DNA of 30,509 bases. It comes from JBGSKY01 sp041740995. GTDB taxonomy: Bacteria > Planctomycetota > Planctomycetia > Pirellulales > Pirellulaceae. The notes under the pieces are model-generated. The model saw only the letters and a program-made list of their open reading frames with translations, made no database searches and was not told where the DNA came from. Of the stretch, positions 1 through 7,838 are shown piece after piece (position 1 is the first letter of the stretch; each line of letters opens with the position of its first letter). The translations under genes were made by a program, and so were the position numbers. The stretch lies in the NCBI GenBank assembly GCA_041740995.1, contig JBGSKY010000289.1, positions 1-30,509 on the forward strand. The letters run 5' to 3'.

Positions 1-381
1 AGCAGCACCAACGCAAACTGGAGCGACTGGTCCGAAATGAACGACGCCGAATATGCAGCAAGCAAAGCTGACTTGATTGAAACGACGCTTAACGCCCTGG
101 AGAAATACGTCCCCAACTGCCGCGAGAAGATCGAGCATGTGGAGGCCGCAACGCCGCGAACGTTCCAGCACTACACGCAACATCAGCTTGGTGCCAGTTT
201 CGGCACCAAGTTCGAAGGGCTGGCTGTCTCGCGAGCACTGCCGCAACAGATCCCAGGTCTATTTCACGCTGGCAGCGTCGGCATCATCATGTCCGGTTGG
301 CTTGGAGCTATAAACTACGGCGTCATTGTTTCAAACGAAGTCGATCAACTTCTTGTGAAACACCAAACGCAAGTGCAGTAA
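1..381 (+). CDS. C-terminal part of a phytoene desaturase / carotenoid isomerase-like FAD oxidoreductase (cut by window edge)
   Basis: The reading frame is open from base 1, so the gene starts outside the window and only its last 126 residues are present. The C-terminal pattern fits the CrtI/CrtISO/retinol 13,14-reductase family of FAD-dependent polyene desaturases and isomerases: a segment with TPRTFQHY, then LGASFGTKFEG, then PGLFHAGSVGIIMSGWLGA, a glycine-rich stretch that in this family packs against the FAD. Such enzymes act on carotenoid or other polyene substrates, normally at the membrane. The N-terminal dinucleotide-binding fold cannot be seen. It converges on the serine acetyltransferase gene, with a repeat element between them. 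The substrate cannot be decided; family membership is fairly secure. Confidence 0.8.
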   Translation, partial: SSTNANWSDWSEMNDAEYAASKADLIETTLNALEKYVPNCREKIEHVEAATPRTFQHYTQHQLGASFGTKFEGLAVSRALPQQIPGLFHAGSVGIIMSGWLGAINYGVIVSNEVDQLLVKHQTQVQ

Positions 382-433
382 CTCACGAATCAAAACGAGT
401 TCGGCGAACAAGTCAGCATGTTCGTGATACGGT

Positions 434-509
434 GCGAGACGTTCGGTTCTTCGAAGCCCTCGTTGTCTTGCTGTCAAAGAACCGGAGGGCTCGCGCTCTT
501 CCGCTAACA
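434..509. repeat. REP-like dispersed palindrome, locus A (degenerate)
   Basis: Two inverted arms lie between two convergent 3' ends. The right arm at 479-509 begins GAACCGGAGGGCTCGCGCTC and runs into TTCCGCTAAC. The left arm at 434-451 reads GCGAGACGTTCGGTTCTT, a decayed inverse copy. The gap is 27 nt. The same unit occurs at 4185-4303, 24445-24514 and 28950-29020. No transposase is adjacent. Confidence 0.75.
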
Positions 510-554
510 AGCCCTGTCGCTAACAAATCGGCTCGTTTATTTCGGGACTGTCCG

Positions 555-1532
555 CTAGATTTGAAAGTCGGGTTCGACTGGTTGCGAATCGGCTTGCTCG
601 CTGCGAATTCGAAGACGAGGTTTTTCAAGCACCACGGTGGTCCGCGGCGCAACGGTGCTGGTGATCCAGACGCTTGACCCGATTACGCTGTACTGACCAA
701 CTACAGTTCGACCGCCTAGGATCGTCGCATTGGCATAAATCACCACGCGGTCTTCGATCGTCGGGTGGCGCTTTTGACCACGAATCAAACCGCCTTCAGC
801 ATCGGTCGCAAACGACAATGCGCCGAGCGTCACGCCTTGGTAAATTTTAACCCAATCGCCAATGTCGCAGGTTTCGCCGATTACCACTCCAGTCCCGTGG
901 TCGATAAAAAAGTAACGCCCAATCGTGGCTCCCGGATGGATATCGATTCCCGTCTGCTTATGAGCCCATTCGGTCATCATCCGCGGAATGAACGGCACCT
1001 TGGCGCGGAGCAAGGCATTGGCAATTCGATACGTGGTGATCGCTTCTAAACCTGGATAGCAAAAAATAATCTCGTCGGGATTGGTCACCGATGGATCGCC
1101 TTCGTAAGCGGCTTTGACGTCCGTCTGCAAAATTTCGCGAAGGGCCGGAATTGACTTGATTATTTCAATTGCAATCTGCGATCCACGTCTTTCGTAGTCC
1201 GCTGGCTCGGCACAATCAGCGAGCGACTTGGCTCGATCGGCGTGCAGCAATGCGCGAGCGATCTGCGAGGTCAGCTTGTCATGAATCGATTCGACCAAGT
1301 TACCCACGTGGTAGCTGACATTGCCAAGATGTAGCCCTTCACGGCGACGAAAACCGGGATAGAGAATGTCTTTGAAGTCATCGAGAATTGAGACGACAAC
1401 GTCATACTTCGGAAGCGGGCAGTTGTTTAAATGGTTCAGTCGATCGTCGCTGCGGTACGACCGGACAATCGCGTCGGTCAGACTCGGCAAGTGCTCTTTG
1501 ATCGTCAATTCCATGCTAACTTGGCTTTCCAT
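555..1532 (-). CDS. cysE: Serine O-acetyltransferase (long, EpsC-like form)
   Basis: Acetylates L-serine with acetyl-CoA to give O-acetylserine, the precursor of cysteine; a cytosolic enzyme. At 325 residues it has a long helical N-terminal region (about 1-190) and then a left-handed beta-helix of hexapeptide repeats from about 195 (DIHPGATIGRYFFIDHGTG, VVIGETCDIGDWVKIYQGV). The two histidines expected at the active site are present: His212 in FIDHGTG and His256 in QKRHPTIED. The length and N-terminal region resemble the EpsC-type serine acetyltransferases rather than the shorter E. coli CysE. A second ATG six codons in (1514) is an equally plausible start, and neither has a clear Shine-Dalgarno site. 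The gene is divergent from UDP-glucose dehydrogenase. Confidence 0.9.
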   Translation of the reverse strand: MESQVSMELTIKEHLPSLTDAIVRSYRSDDRLNHLNNCPLPKYDVVVSILDDFKDILYPGFRRREGLHLGNVSYHVGNLVESIHDKLTSQIARALLHADRAKSLADCAEPADYERRGSQIAIEIIKSIPALREILQTDVKAAYEGDPSVTNPDEIIFCYPGLEAITTYRIANALLRAKVPFIPRMMTEWAHKQTGIDIHPGATIGRYFFIDHGTGVVIGETCDIGDWVKIYQGVTLGALSFATDAEGGLIRGQKRHPTIEDRVVIYANATILGGRTVVGQYSVIGSSVWITSTVAPRTTVVLEKPRLRIRSEQADSQPVEPDFQI

Positions 1533-1650
1533 GATTGATTTCGCATTCGGTGGTTTAGATATCGGCTTGCCGTCGCAGCACAGCTAGGCGGTAGCCGGCC
1601 GCAGTGTACAGATTCTAGCGATTTTGAGGGGCTAGGAAGTAGTCCGATTG

Positions 1651-1689
1651 GCAAAGTTCCGCCCGGCAGGCTTCCGGGCGGAACTTTGC
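1651..1689. repeat. Perfect 16-bp inverted repeat (hairpin)
   Basis: GCAAAGTTCCGCCCGG at 1651-1666 is followed by a 7-nt loop (CAGGCTT) and its exact reverse complement at 1674-1689. No T-run follows on either strand, so it does not look like an intrinsic terminator. It sits about 120 nt upstream of cysE and about 280 nt upstream of ugd. It shares no sequence with the other palindromes in the window. Confidence 0.85.
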
Positions 1690-1874
1690 GAGACTAACGT
1701 AAGCGAAGGATTTTTCATCGGTTCAACACGCTTTGCTACTTGCACTTGGACCTTATACTGCCGACACTACGCTGCAAAACAATTAGTTCCGTAGACTCAA
1801 TCGACGTGTGAGTTGTGCCGAAAAAAAACATCCCCAACTAACACGTTGCAATTTATCCTCATTGATGCTAAGAA

Positions 1875-1938
1875 CCTATCCGAAAAGGGGTCTGACCCTC
1901 TCCGTTGCTCCAAAGGGTCAGACCGCTTTTCGGATAGG
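1875..1938. repeat. 24-bp inverted repeat with GGTCTGACCC core, upstream of ugd
   Basis: The left arm at 1875-1898 (CCTATCCGAAAAGG, then GGTCTGACCC) pairs with the right arm at 1915-1938 at 23 of 24 positions, around a 16-nt loop. It ends 28 nt before the ugd start codon, so it would probably lie in the 5' untranslated RNA or overlap the promoter. From memory, GGGTCAGACC-type cores are common in REP elements mobilised by RAYT transposases; that link is inference, and no RAYT gene is in the window. Confidence 0.85.
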
Positions 1939-1966
1939 GTCTAAATCTTGTTAGAAAGTTCGTTTC

Positions 1967-3292
1967 ATGAAAATCGCGATGATCGGAACCGGCTACGTTG
2001 GCCTAGTGACCGGAACCTGTTTTGCAAACAGCGGCAATCATGTCATCTGTGTCGATATTGATGAAAAGAAGATTGAAGGTTTAAAGAATGGCAAGGTGCC
2101 GATCTATGAACCAGGTTTAAGTGAATTGGTAGTCCGCAACTATCAAAATCGTCGACTCGATTTCACCACCGATTTGGCGTCAGCGGTCAGTTCATCGCGG
2201 ATCATTTATCTTGCCGTTGGTACGCCATCGGCCGATGATGGATCCGCCGACTTGAGTGCGCTATGGTCAGTCACCGACGCGATTGCTAGGCATCTGCGGC
2301 AAGATGCAATCGTCGTTACCAAGAGCACTGTTCCTGTCGGCACGAACCAGAAGATTTTCTCGCGGCTGCGGGAGTTGCTCGGTCGCGATGTCGACGTGGC
2401 CAGCAATCCAGAGTTCTTGAAAGAGGGCGCGGCAATCCAAGATTTCATGTATCCCGATCGCGTCGTTGTCGGCGTTCGACGGCCTGAAGTGGCTGAGGTT
2501 TTGGAAGATCTGTATCGGCCCTTTCTACGAACCGAAAAACCGTTCTTGGTGATGAGCCCACAAAGCGCCGAGATGACAAAGTATGTTGCCAATGCAATCC
2601 TGTCGACGAAGATCTCTTTCATCAATGAGATGGCCAATATTTGCGAACGGATGGAAGGCGATATCAACGATGTGCGACGAGGGATTGGCCATGATCAACG
2701 CATCGGTTTCGCTTTTCTGCATCCTGGCGTCGGCTACGGCGGTTCTTGCTTTCCAAAAGATGTGCGAGCTCTTTCGTCGATGGCCAGAGAGCGTGGGCTT
2801 GATCCGTTGATTATGGAAGCGGTCGATGTGGTCAACGAGCGTCAAAAACAAGTCATGCCTAACAAAATCAGTCATCACTTTGATTCGGAGCTATCGGACA
2901 AGATGTTCGCCGTCTGGGGATTGGCATTCAAGCCACGAACGGACGACATTCGCGAAGCACCGTCGTTGACCGTGATTCGGCATCTGTTGGACAACGGAGC
3001 CAACGTCCGCGTTCATGATCCCGAAGCGGCTAACAATGTGAAGAAGATCTTCGGTCATGATATTTCGTATTGCGACGATGTCATGGCAACTTTGGATGGT
3101 TCAGATGCGTTGATCATCAACACCGAATGGAACGAGTATCGAAACCTTGATCTCTCAGAAGTTAAATCGCGGATGAAGGGCAACGTCGTCTTTGATGGCC
3201 GAAATTTGTACGAGCCAGACGATATGGCCACCGCCGGATTTACCTACTACAGCATTGGCCGCCCGTGTGCGAAGCCTACATCAGTCGAATAG
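1967..3292 (+). CDS. ugd: UDP-glucose 6-dehydrogenase
   Basis: Oxidises UDP-glucose twice with NAD+ to UDP-glucuronate, a cytosolic step feeding exopolysaccharide and cell-surface glycan synthesis. The 441-residue length is normal for the family. Visible features: the N-terminal Rossmann motif GTGYVG near residue 7, STVPVGT near 120, the central helix region with Lys215 and Asn220 in STKISFIN, and the catalytic cysteine Cys261 with Lys264 in GGSCFPKD. The C-terminal UDP-binding domain is marked by GLAFKPRTDDIREAPS. The ATG at 1967 is the natural start since the Rossmann strand follows at once; no strong Shine-Dalgarno is visible. A large inverted repeat lies just upstream. It converges on scpA with only 30 nt between the stop codons. 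Confidence 0.97.
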   Translation: MKIAMIGTGYVGLVTGTCFANSGNHVICVDIDEKKIEGLKNGKVPIYEPGLSELVVRNYQNRRLDFTTDLASAVSSSRIIYLAVGTPSADDGSADLSALWSVTDAIARHLRQDAIVVTKSTVPVGTNQKIFSRLRELLGRDVDVASNPEFLKEGAAIQDFMYPDRVVVGVRRPEVAEVLEDLYRPFLRTEKPFLVMSPQSAEMTKYVANAILSTKISFINEMANICERMEGDINDVRRGIGHDQRIGFAFLHPGVGYGGSCFPKDVRALSSMARERGLDPLIMEAVDVVNERQKQVMPNKISHHFDSELSDKMFAVWGLAFKPRTDDIREAPSLTVIRHLLDNGANVRVHDPEAANNVKKIFGHDISYCDDVMATLDGSDALIINTEWNEYRNLDLSEVKSRMKGNVVFDGRNLYEPDDMATAGFTYYSIGRPCAKPTSVE

Positions 3293-3322
3293 GTTGTTTG
3301 CTGAAGGCCGATTTCGATTTCG

Positions 3323-4144
3323 TTATCGCGGTCGGTAGGCGATGTTTGAAGCGGCAAATTTTTCGGCTAACATGTTGTCGACTTCCGCGACTTGTAGCTC
3401 GGTAGCAAATTTTTCGCCAGCCACTAGAATTAGCGCGCCGTCGTTGCCGACTTGGCGAACTTCCAAGCCGTGATGACGGGTCAATTCAAGCGTCGCTAGA
3501 AAGAGCCCAACCATCGCACTCTTGTGCTGGCCAAACTCGAACAACGTTTGCAATTCAACCGTCTTGTTGATGAGCACTGTTCGATGGATTTGTTGCATGT
3601 AAACGTGCATCGGCGTTTCATCGTAAATTACGGTTTCAGTCGGTGCTGGCTGACGCTCACGTAGAATTCGGCCAAATGCGCTGACCAAATCCCAGACCTC
3701 GATGCGTTCTAACGGTTGGTCCTCAGGCGAGGCATTGCGATTAAGTAGATCGTTTGATTGGCGAACGTATCGCATTTGCCAATCAATTCCTCTTTCTTCC
3801 AGCACCGTCGACGCATCGCGATAACGTTTGTACTGAATCAAACGCACAACAAGCTGGTCATCATCGCGTTCAAGTTCGTTTGATTCTTCGGCTTGGTCGA
3901 AGCTGTTTTGCGGAAGAACCGCTTTCGCTTTGAGCTCCACAAGAATCGCGGCGACTTCAATGAAGTCACCCACGCAATCAATGTCCAAGATCGCCAACAC
4001 ATCCAGGAACGATGAAAATTGGTCAGCGATTTTTGCTAAAGACACGTCGACCAATTCGAGCTCTTCTCGTCGGACGAGGTAGAGCAGCAAGTCGAGTGGA
4101 CCGGCATAGACATCTAGTTCGACGTTGAATTGGTCAGCGATCAT
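3323..4144 (-). CDS. scpA: Segregation and condensation protein A (kleisin subunit of SMC-ScpAB)
   Basis: ScpA bridges the SMC dimer and ScpB in the bacterial condensin complex that compacts and segregates the chromosome. The N-terminus has the family signature for SMC-neck binding (LDVYAGPLDLLLYLVRREEL, residues about 10-29), followed by the helical segment AAILVELKAKAVLP. The 273-residue length fits ScpA. The C-terminal part would form the winged helix that binds the SMC head, but it is less recognisable. scpB is not in the window. It lies downstream of the split bamA genes on the same strand, 172 nt away across a cluster of repeat units, so co-transcription is uncertain. Confidence 0.93.
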   Translation of the reverse strand: MIADQFNVELDVYAGPLDLLLYLVRREELELVDVSLAKIADQFSSFLDVLAILDIDCVGDFIEVAAILVELKAKAVLPQNSFDQAEESNELERDDDQLVVRLIQYKRYRDASTVLEERGIDWQMRYVRQSNDLLNRNASPEDQPLERIEVWDLVSAFGRILRERQPAPTETVIYDETPMHVYMQQIHRTVLINKTVELQTLFEFGQHKSAMVGLFLATLELTRHHGLEVRQVGNDGALILVAGEKFATELQVAEVDNMLAEKFAASNIAYRPR

Positions 4145-4184
4145 ATTGGTGCGATTTTTTAGGTGCTAACCTGATACGTTCAAT

Positions 4185-4303
4185 AAGAACCGGAGGGCTT
4201 GCGCCCTACCGCTATTGTTTTTATTCTTCGTTATCAGAACGGCGCGAGCCGTCCGGTTCTTTGTTGGGTTCTTGAAGTACCGGAGGGCTTGCGCCCTACC
4301 GCT
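4185..4303. repeat. REP-like dispersed palindrome, locus B (three alternating units)
   Basis: Three units alternate in orientation: plus at 4185-4213, minus at 4241-4261, plus at 4275-4303. The plus units share the core ACCGGAGGGCTTGCGCCC followed by TACCGCT. The minus unit reads GGCGCGAGCCGTCCGGTTCT. The second and third units are 13 nt apart and can fold into a hairpin. The cluster lies 13 nt beyond the stop codon of the beta-barrel gene and 40 nt upstream of scpA. Confidence 0.88.
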
Positions 4304-4316
4304 GCGAATTTTCAGT

Positions 4317-5966
4317 CTATCGCGTGAATCCAGCATTGAAACTGAACGTCTGCGTTTGGTCTGTATCAGCACGATTGATCGGGAACGCAAAATCGAATGC
4401 CAACGGAGCCGGTCCAAGGGCTGGGACGGCGACGCGAAGTCCAAGACCTGGCGCGACGCGGAAGTTGTCGAAATTGACTTCAATGTTTTGTTCTACCGTT
4501 CCATAGTCAACGAATGCGACCATTCGCAACATGTCATCGGCAGTCAGCGGCATCATATACTCCAGCGATCCAAGGAATTGAAAGCGACCACCGACTTGCA
4601 CATCGTTTTCGACTGGACTTGCGCCACGAAATCGGAAACCACGCATCGTCGAAAAACCGCCCGCAAAAAAGTTCTCAAATATCGGAGTGTCTGCGCCGCT
4701 GAAGCCTAAGCGATACGACGTTGTAAAAGTGTGACGTCCACCGCCGTCAGCCCGCTCGCGAACCAAAAAGTAACGACTAAAATTGACTTGCGCGCGAGGG
4801 AAATCGAACTCGCCAAAGACTTGGTCATAGATCAATTCCAAGTGATGTCCCTGCGTCGGAAGAAATGGGCTGTCGCGCGTGTTGTGTGTCAGCCGAACGC
4901 GGCCTGTATAAACATCGTTGTTCCCGATGGCGCGATCCAAAATCGGTACGCCATTGATTCGCGGATTGTAGATCTCCACATTTTCGGCCCGAATTTCCGT
5001 ACTGACTTGCATATCCGGAGTCACGATGTAACCCAATGCAAGACGTCCGCCCAATCGCTCTTCGTCATAGTCGCGATAGATGCGGTTAAAGAAGAATAGA
5101 CCCGTCGACAGACTGAACGGTGAATATCCAAACAGGTTCGGTTCGGTCAAGTCGACCGAGTAACGTTGCACGCGATTTCCCGGCACGGCTTCCAATCGGA
5201 AGTTCTGGCCACCGCCGCGAAAGGCACCATTGAACAGCTCGCCTGGTCGGCTCGGCCAGTTAAAAACGTCAAAGTTGCGTTCTTCAATGATGACGTTTCC
5301 AGCGACGCCCAAGTCGGTGTTGACCGATCCGCCCAAGACGAAGCGGCCCGTTTGAGCTTCTTGGACGTAGACATCGATTGGAACATCGCGAACTCGCGGT
5401 TGATAGCCGGTGCCGTTACCGTTGTTGAAATCTGGATCGATCGTCCAAGGCACATTCAGCGGCGGCAGTGGTTGCTCAAGCGACGTCGGAGCCTGTGCTG
5501 GCTGGAATGCTCCCTGAGGTGGCAACGGTTGCTGTGGGAACTGCGGAACGCCCAAAACCGGTTCGGGGCCGACGATGAAATTTGAATTGGGACTGACGCC
5601 GTTGAAGACCGGTGCATTCGCCGACTGCTGCGGCTGTACGTAAGGTTGCGACAAGCCTGGTTGCGGTAAAGTGTTGTAATTCGGCGCGGCGCTCAACGGC
5701 ACGCTTTGTCCATAACCTTGCTGGGCGACCGAATAGGTCTGAGCCGGTTGGTAACGGTTACCAGTCGGTTGAGTTGCGGGGACCGAAGTACCGCTGCCAT
5801 ACGGATCGCCATAACCCTGGTAACGATTTTCGGTTTGCGCCAACAATGCCGACGAAACTGCGAACCCAATTGTCGCGGCTAAGCTTGATTGGTGCAAAGC
5901 GGTGCGAATTCTCAAAAGCGCTCGCCTTGCAATCACGTTATTTTTCGCTGGTCGATGCGGAGTCAT
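4317..5966 (-). CDS. bamA: Outer-membrane beta-barrel half of a split BamA (Omp85/D15 domain)
   Basis: This should form the 16-strand barrel that inserts outer-membrane proteins. From the ATG at 5966 it has 549 residues: a signal peptide with cleavage near Ala43 (AVSSALLA|QT), a Pro/Gln/Tyr-rich linker (about 44-180), a strand resembling the last strand of POTRA5 (PRVRDVPIDVYVQEAQTG, about 190-207), then the Omp85 barrel to the end. The loop-6 motif of Omp85 proteins appears as GGFSTMRGF (MRGF at about 441-444). The frame extends to a TTG at 6038 overlapping the preceding stop codon, but the ATG at 5966 places the hydrophobic segment correctly. It lacks the POTRA domains, which are encoded by the gene just upstream. 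The C-terminus ends in Arg, not the usual aromatic residue. Confidence 0.88.
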   Translation of the reverse strand: MTPHRPAKNNVIARRALLRIRTALHQSSLAATIGFAVSSALLAQTENRYQGYGDPYGSGTSVPATQPTGNRYQPAQTYSVAQQGYGQSVPLSAAPNYNTLPQPGLSQPYVQPQQSANAPVFNGVSPNSNFIVGPEPVLGVPQFPQQPLPPQGAFQPAQAPTSLEQPLPPLNVPWTIDPDFNNGNGTGYQPRVRDVPIDVYVQEAQTGRFVLGGSVNTDLGVAGNVIIEERNFDVFNWPSRPGELFNGAFRGGGQNFRLEAVPGNRVQRYSVDLTEPNLFGYSPFSLSTGLFFFNRIYRDYDEERLGGRLALGYIVTPDMQVSTEIRAENVEIYNPRINGVPILDRAIGNNDVYTGRVRLTHNTRDSPFLPTQGHHLELIYDQVFGEFDFPRAQVNFSRYFLVRERADGGGRHTFTTSYRLGFSGADTPIFENFFAGGFSTMRGFRFRGASPVENDVQVGGRFQFLGSLEYMMPLTADDMLRMVAFVDYGTVEQNIEVNFDNFRVAPGLGLRVAVPALGPAPLAFDFAFPINRADTDQTQTFSFNAGFTR

Positions 5967-6034
5967 GAGTAAAACTGTCCGATGAGGCGGATTGGCTGCA
6001 AGGCTAGTGCAATTGAACGGTCGATTGTTGTCGA

Positions 6035-7468
6035 TCAATATCGTTCTTCTGGTGCATCAAAAAATTGCTTGATCTCGATGTGCGGCGGAGCGCCTTGGGA
6101 TGGATTGGTTTCAAAAATCGTGCTGTATTGCAAACGACGTTCAGCGTTTTCGACTTCGACGGAGTTGATCAATTCGCCAGGTCGAAGATTCCCGAGATTG
6201 ACCAACACAACGCGTTCCTTCGTCCGCGAGTCGCCGTCAATGTGCACGTTGACCTCGCTAGCCCGATAGATGTCGCCTTCTTCAATCGAGTAGTTGATAT
6301 CGATCTGATTGTTTGGGAGGTAGGTGACCTGCGCAACGACGTTCGCGAAAATGAAACCGGCTGCGCCGTAAGAGTCCCGCAAGAACTTTTCATCGCGATC
6401 CTTTTTGACTTGTCGAAACGGGTCATTCGCGCGTAGCTCAAGAAACGGCTGAATCTTTTCGGTCGGATAGTATTGGTTGCCTTCGATCGTAACGTTACGA
6501 ACCGAATAGCGTTGACCTTCGGCGATTACAAACGTCAGCGTGACCCACTTGCCAGACGGCCCGTAACTAATTTGATTGTCAATTCGAGCATCGAAGTAGC
6601 CGAGCGAGCGATAAAAGTTGACCAAGCGATTTTTGTCCGCTTCGATCGTGTCGACAATCGCTTTATTTCCGATGTAAGTCGTCAGATTTGGCACAAATCG
6701 ATGCGCATCGCGGCTCTTGATCTTTGTCATCAAGATCTCTGGGCTGAAGTCTTTGCTGCCGACGAACTTGACTTCCCAAATTCGTTCGAGCTCGCCTTCA
6801 CTGATGCGATAGATGATATCGCGATCGCCTGGTTTGTCGCCTTTGAAGACTTGCACATTGACTTGATTGAAACCTTCGGAGCGATAGTAATCTTCCAGTC
6901 GGTTTCTTGCGGCCAAGACCACATGCGGGCTGATCGGATCACCGACGGCAAATCCGCAATATTTGAGTAGTTTCTTGTATCCGAAAACAGTTGCACCGTG
7001 GAACGAGACGCTCTGGATCGTCGGTTTCTCGGTTAGTTTCAGCCGGATTTGGATGCCTTCGCTAGTCTCAGTGAAATACGGTTCGATGCGTTGAAAGTAT
7101 CCTGTTCGGTGCAATTCACCGACGTCACGCGAGAAGATATCTTTGTCGAATTGGCGATCTTCTCGCGAGAGCATATAGGAAAGAATATTATGCTCCGAGA
7201 TTGATTCGTTTCCTTCGATAATGACCTCCGTGATCAGGCGGCCATTTTCGGGATCGATTAATTTCGGACCACCCATTTCGTATAACCGATCTTTAAACTT
7301 CGGTTCGTTGAAAGCCGGAATGGCCTGTTGGGCACCACTTCCGCCGCCGCCTGCACCTTGGGCGTTGACCGGCGATGCCAGTCCAGCGACAAAAAGGCTG
7401 CAGCAAGCAACGTAAAGCAGGTTAGGTAATTTACGAAAAATGGGAGTTCTCTCGGCTTTGCAGCTCAT
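6035..7468 (-). CDS. bamA: POTRA-domain half of a split BamA, without a barrel
   Basis: Periplasmic POTRA repeats receive unfolded outer-membrane proteins for the BAM complex. From the ATG at 7468 the product has 477 residues, with a signal peptide cleaved near Ala36 (SPVNA|QG) and a Gly-rich stretch. Several POTRA units follow, recognisable from VIIEGNESI, VSFHGATVFGYKKL, WEVKFVGSKDFS, VRNVTIEGNQYYP and a last partial unit beginning ASEVNVHIDGDS. The protein stops inside that last unit and no barrel follows. A GTG at 7510 is a possible earlier start but would bury the signal peptide; a possible AAGGA lies 12 nt before the ATG. The next gene on the same strand supplies the missing barrel. Confidence 0.9.
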   Translation of the reverse strand: MSCKAERTPIFRKLPNLLYVACCSLFVAGLASPVNAQGAGGGGSGAQQAIPAFNEPKFKDRLYEMGGPKLIDPENGRLITEVIIEGNESISEHNILSYMLSREDRQFDKDIFSRDVGELHRTGYFQRIEPYFTETSEGIQIRLKLTEKPTIQSVSFHGATVFGYKKLLKYCGFAVGDPISPHVVLAARNRLEDYYRSEGFNQVNVQVFKGDKPGDRDIIYRISEGELERIWEVKFVGSKDFSPEILMTKIKSRDAHRFVPNLTTYIGNKAIVDTIEADKNRLVNFYRSLGYFDARIDNQISYGPSGKWVTLTFVIAEGQRYSVRNVTIEGNQYYPTEKIQPFLELRANDPFRQVKKDRDEKFLRDSYGAAGFIFANVVAQVTYLPNNQIDINYSIEEGDIYRASEVNVHIDGDSRTKERVVLVNLGNLRPGELINSVEVENAERRLQYSTIFETNPSQGAPPHIEIKQFFDAPEERY

Positions 7469-7838
7469 GAATGGTATCCGTCCTTGAATATCCACGCCAT
7501 TTGCGATCACAGTGCGTTAGTAGCGAAATCAATGCTCCGACGCAATCCGATTTGCGCAGTTCGCGACTCAAAGCGAAACGATAAGCCGCACGCGCCGACG
7601 CGTTGAACGCCGTCGCCTTAGGCTTGGGATTAAACAGATTGCTCACGGTGGCGGCGACGACTTGGTCCTGGGCAAGATGGTCGCCGAGTGTACAATCTCT
7701 CCCTCCGCTCGCCCATCAAACTGGCTGCAAGGCCGACCAGTACAGTTTGTCGCAGATCGCGGTTTGCGATTTAGAAAACTTTTTGCAATTTCAAAGGCTC
7801 ATTTTTTGCCTAATACCGATCCTTCCACCAAAATCCCC
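7469..7838. other. Divergent intergenic region between the POTRA gene and the flippase-like gene
   Basis: About 370 bases with no credible gene. It must hold the promoters of both divergent genes. The part nearest 7760-7820 is A/T-rich, but no promoter pair, hairpin or repeat stands out. The plus frame stays open from 7662, yet its translation there looks non-coding. Confidence 0.5.

Larger units (their letters stand above)
1533..1966. other. Divergent intergenic region between cysE and ugd
   Basis: This 434-base gene-free stretch must carry the promoters of both divergent genes. It holds two unrelated strong palindromes (1651-1689 and 1875-1938), annotated separately. Between them are an A/T-rich stretch and an A8 run near 1820. 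I see no convincing promoter pair and no credible ORF. Confidence 0.6.

Noticed and set aside
382..554. Possible gene between the carotenoid-type enzyme and serine acetyltransferase.
   Set aside because: The frames there run through the palindromic repeat and into the opposite gene; no start or domain supports them.
7662..7838. N-terminal extension of the flippase-like gene.
   Set aside because: The extra 59 residues look random, and the membrane helices start only after the ATG at 7839.
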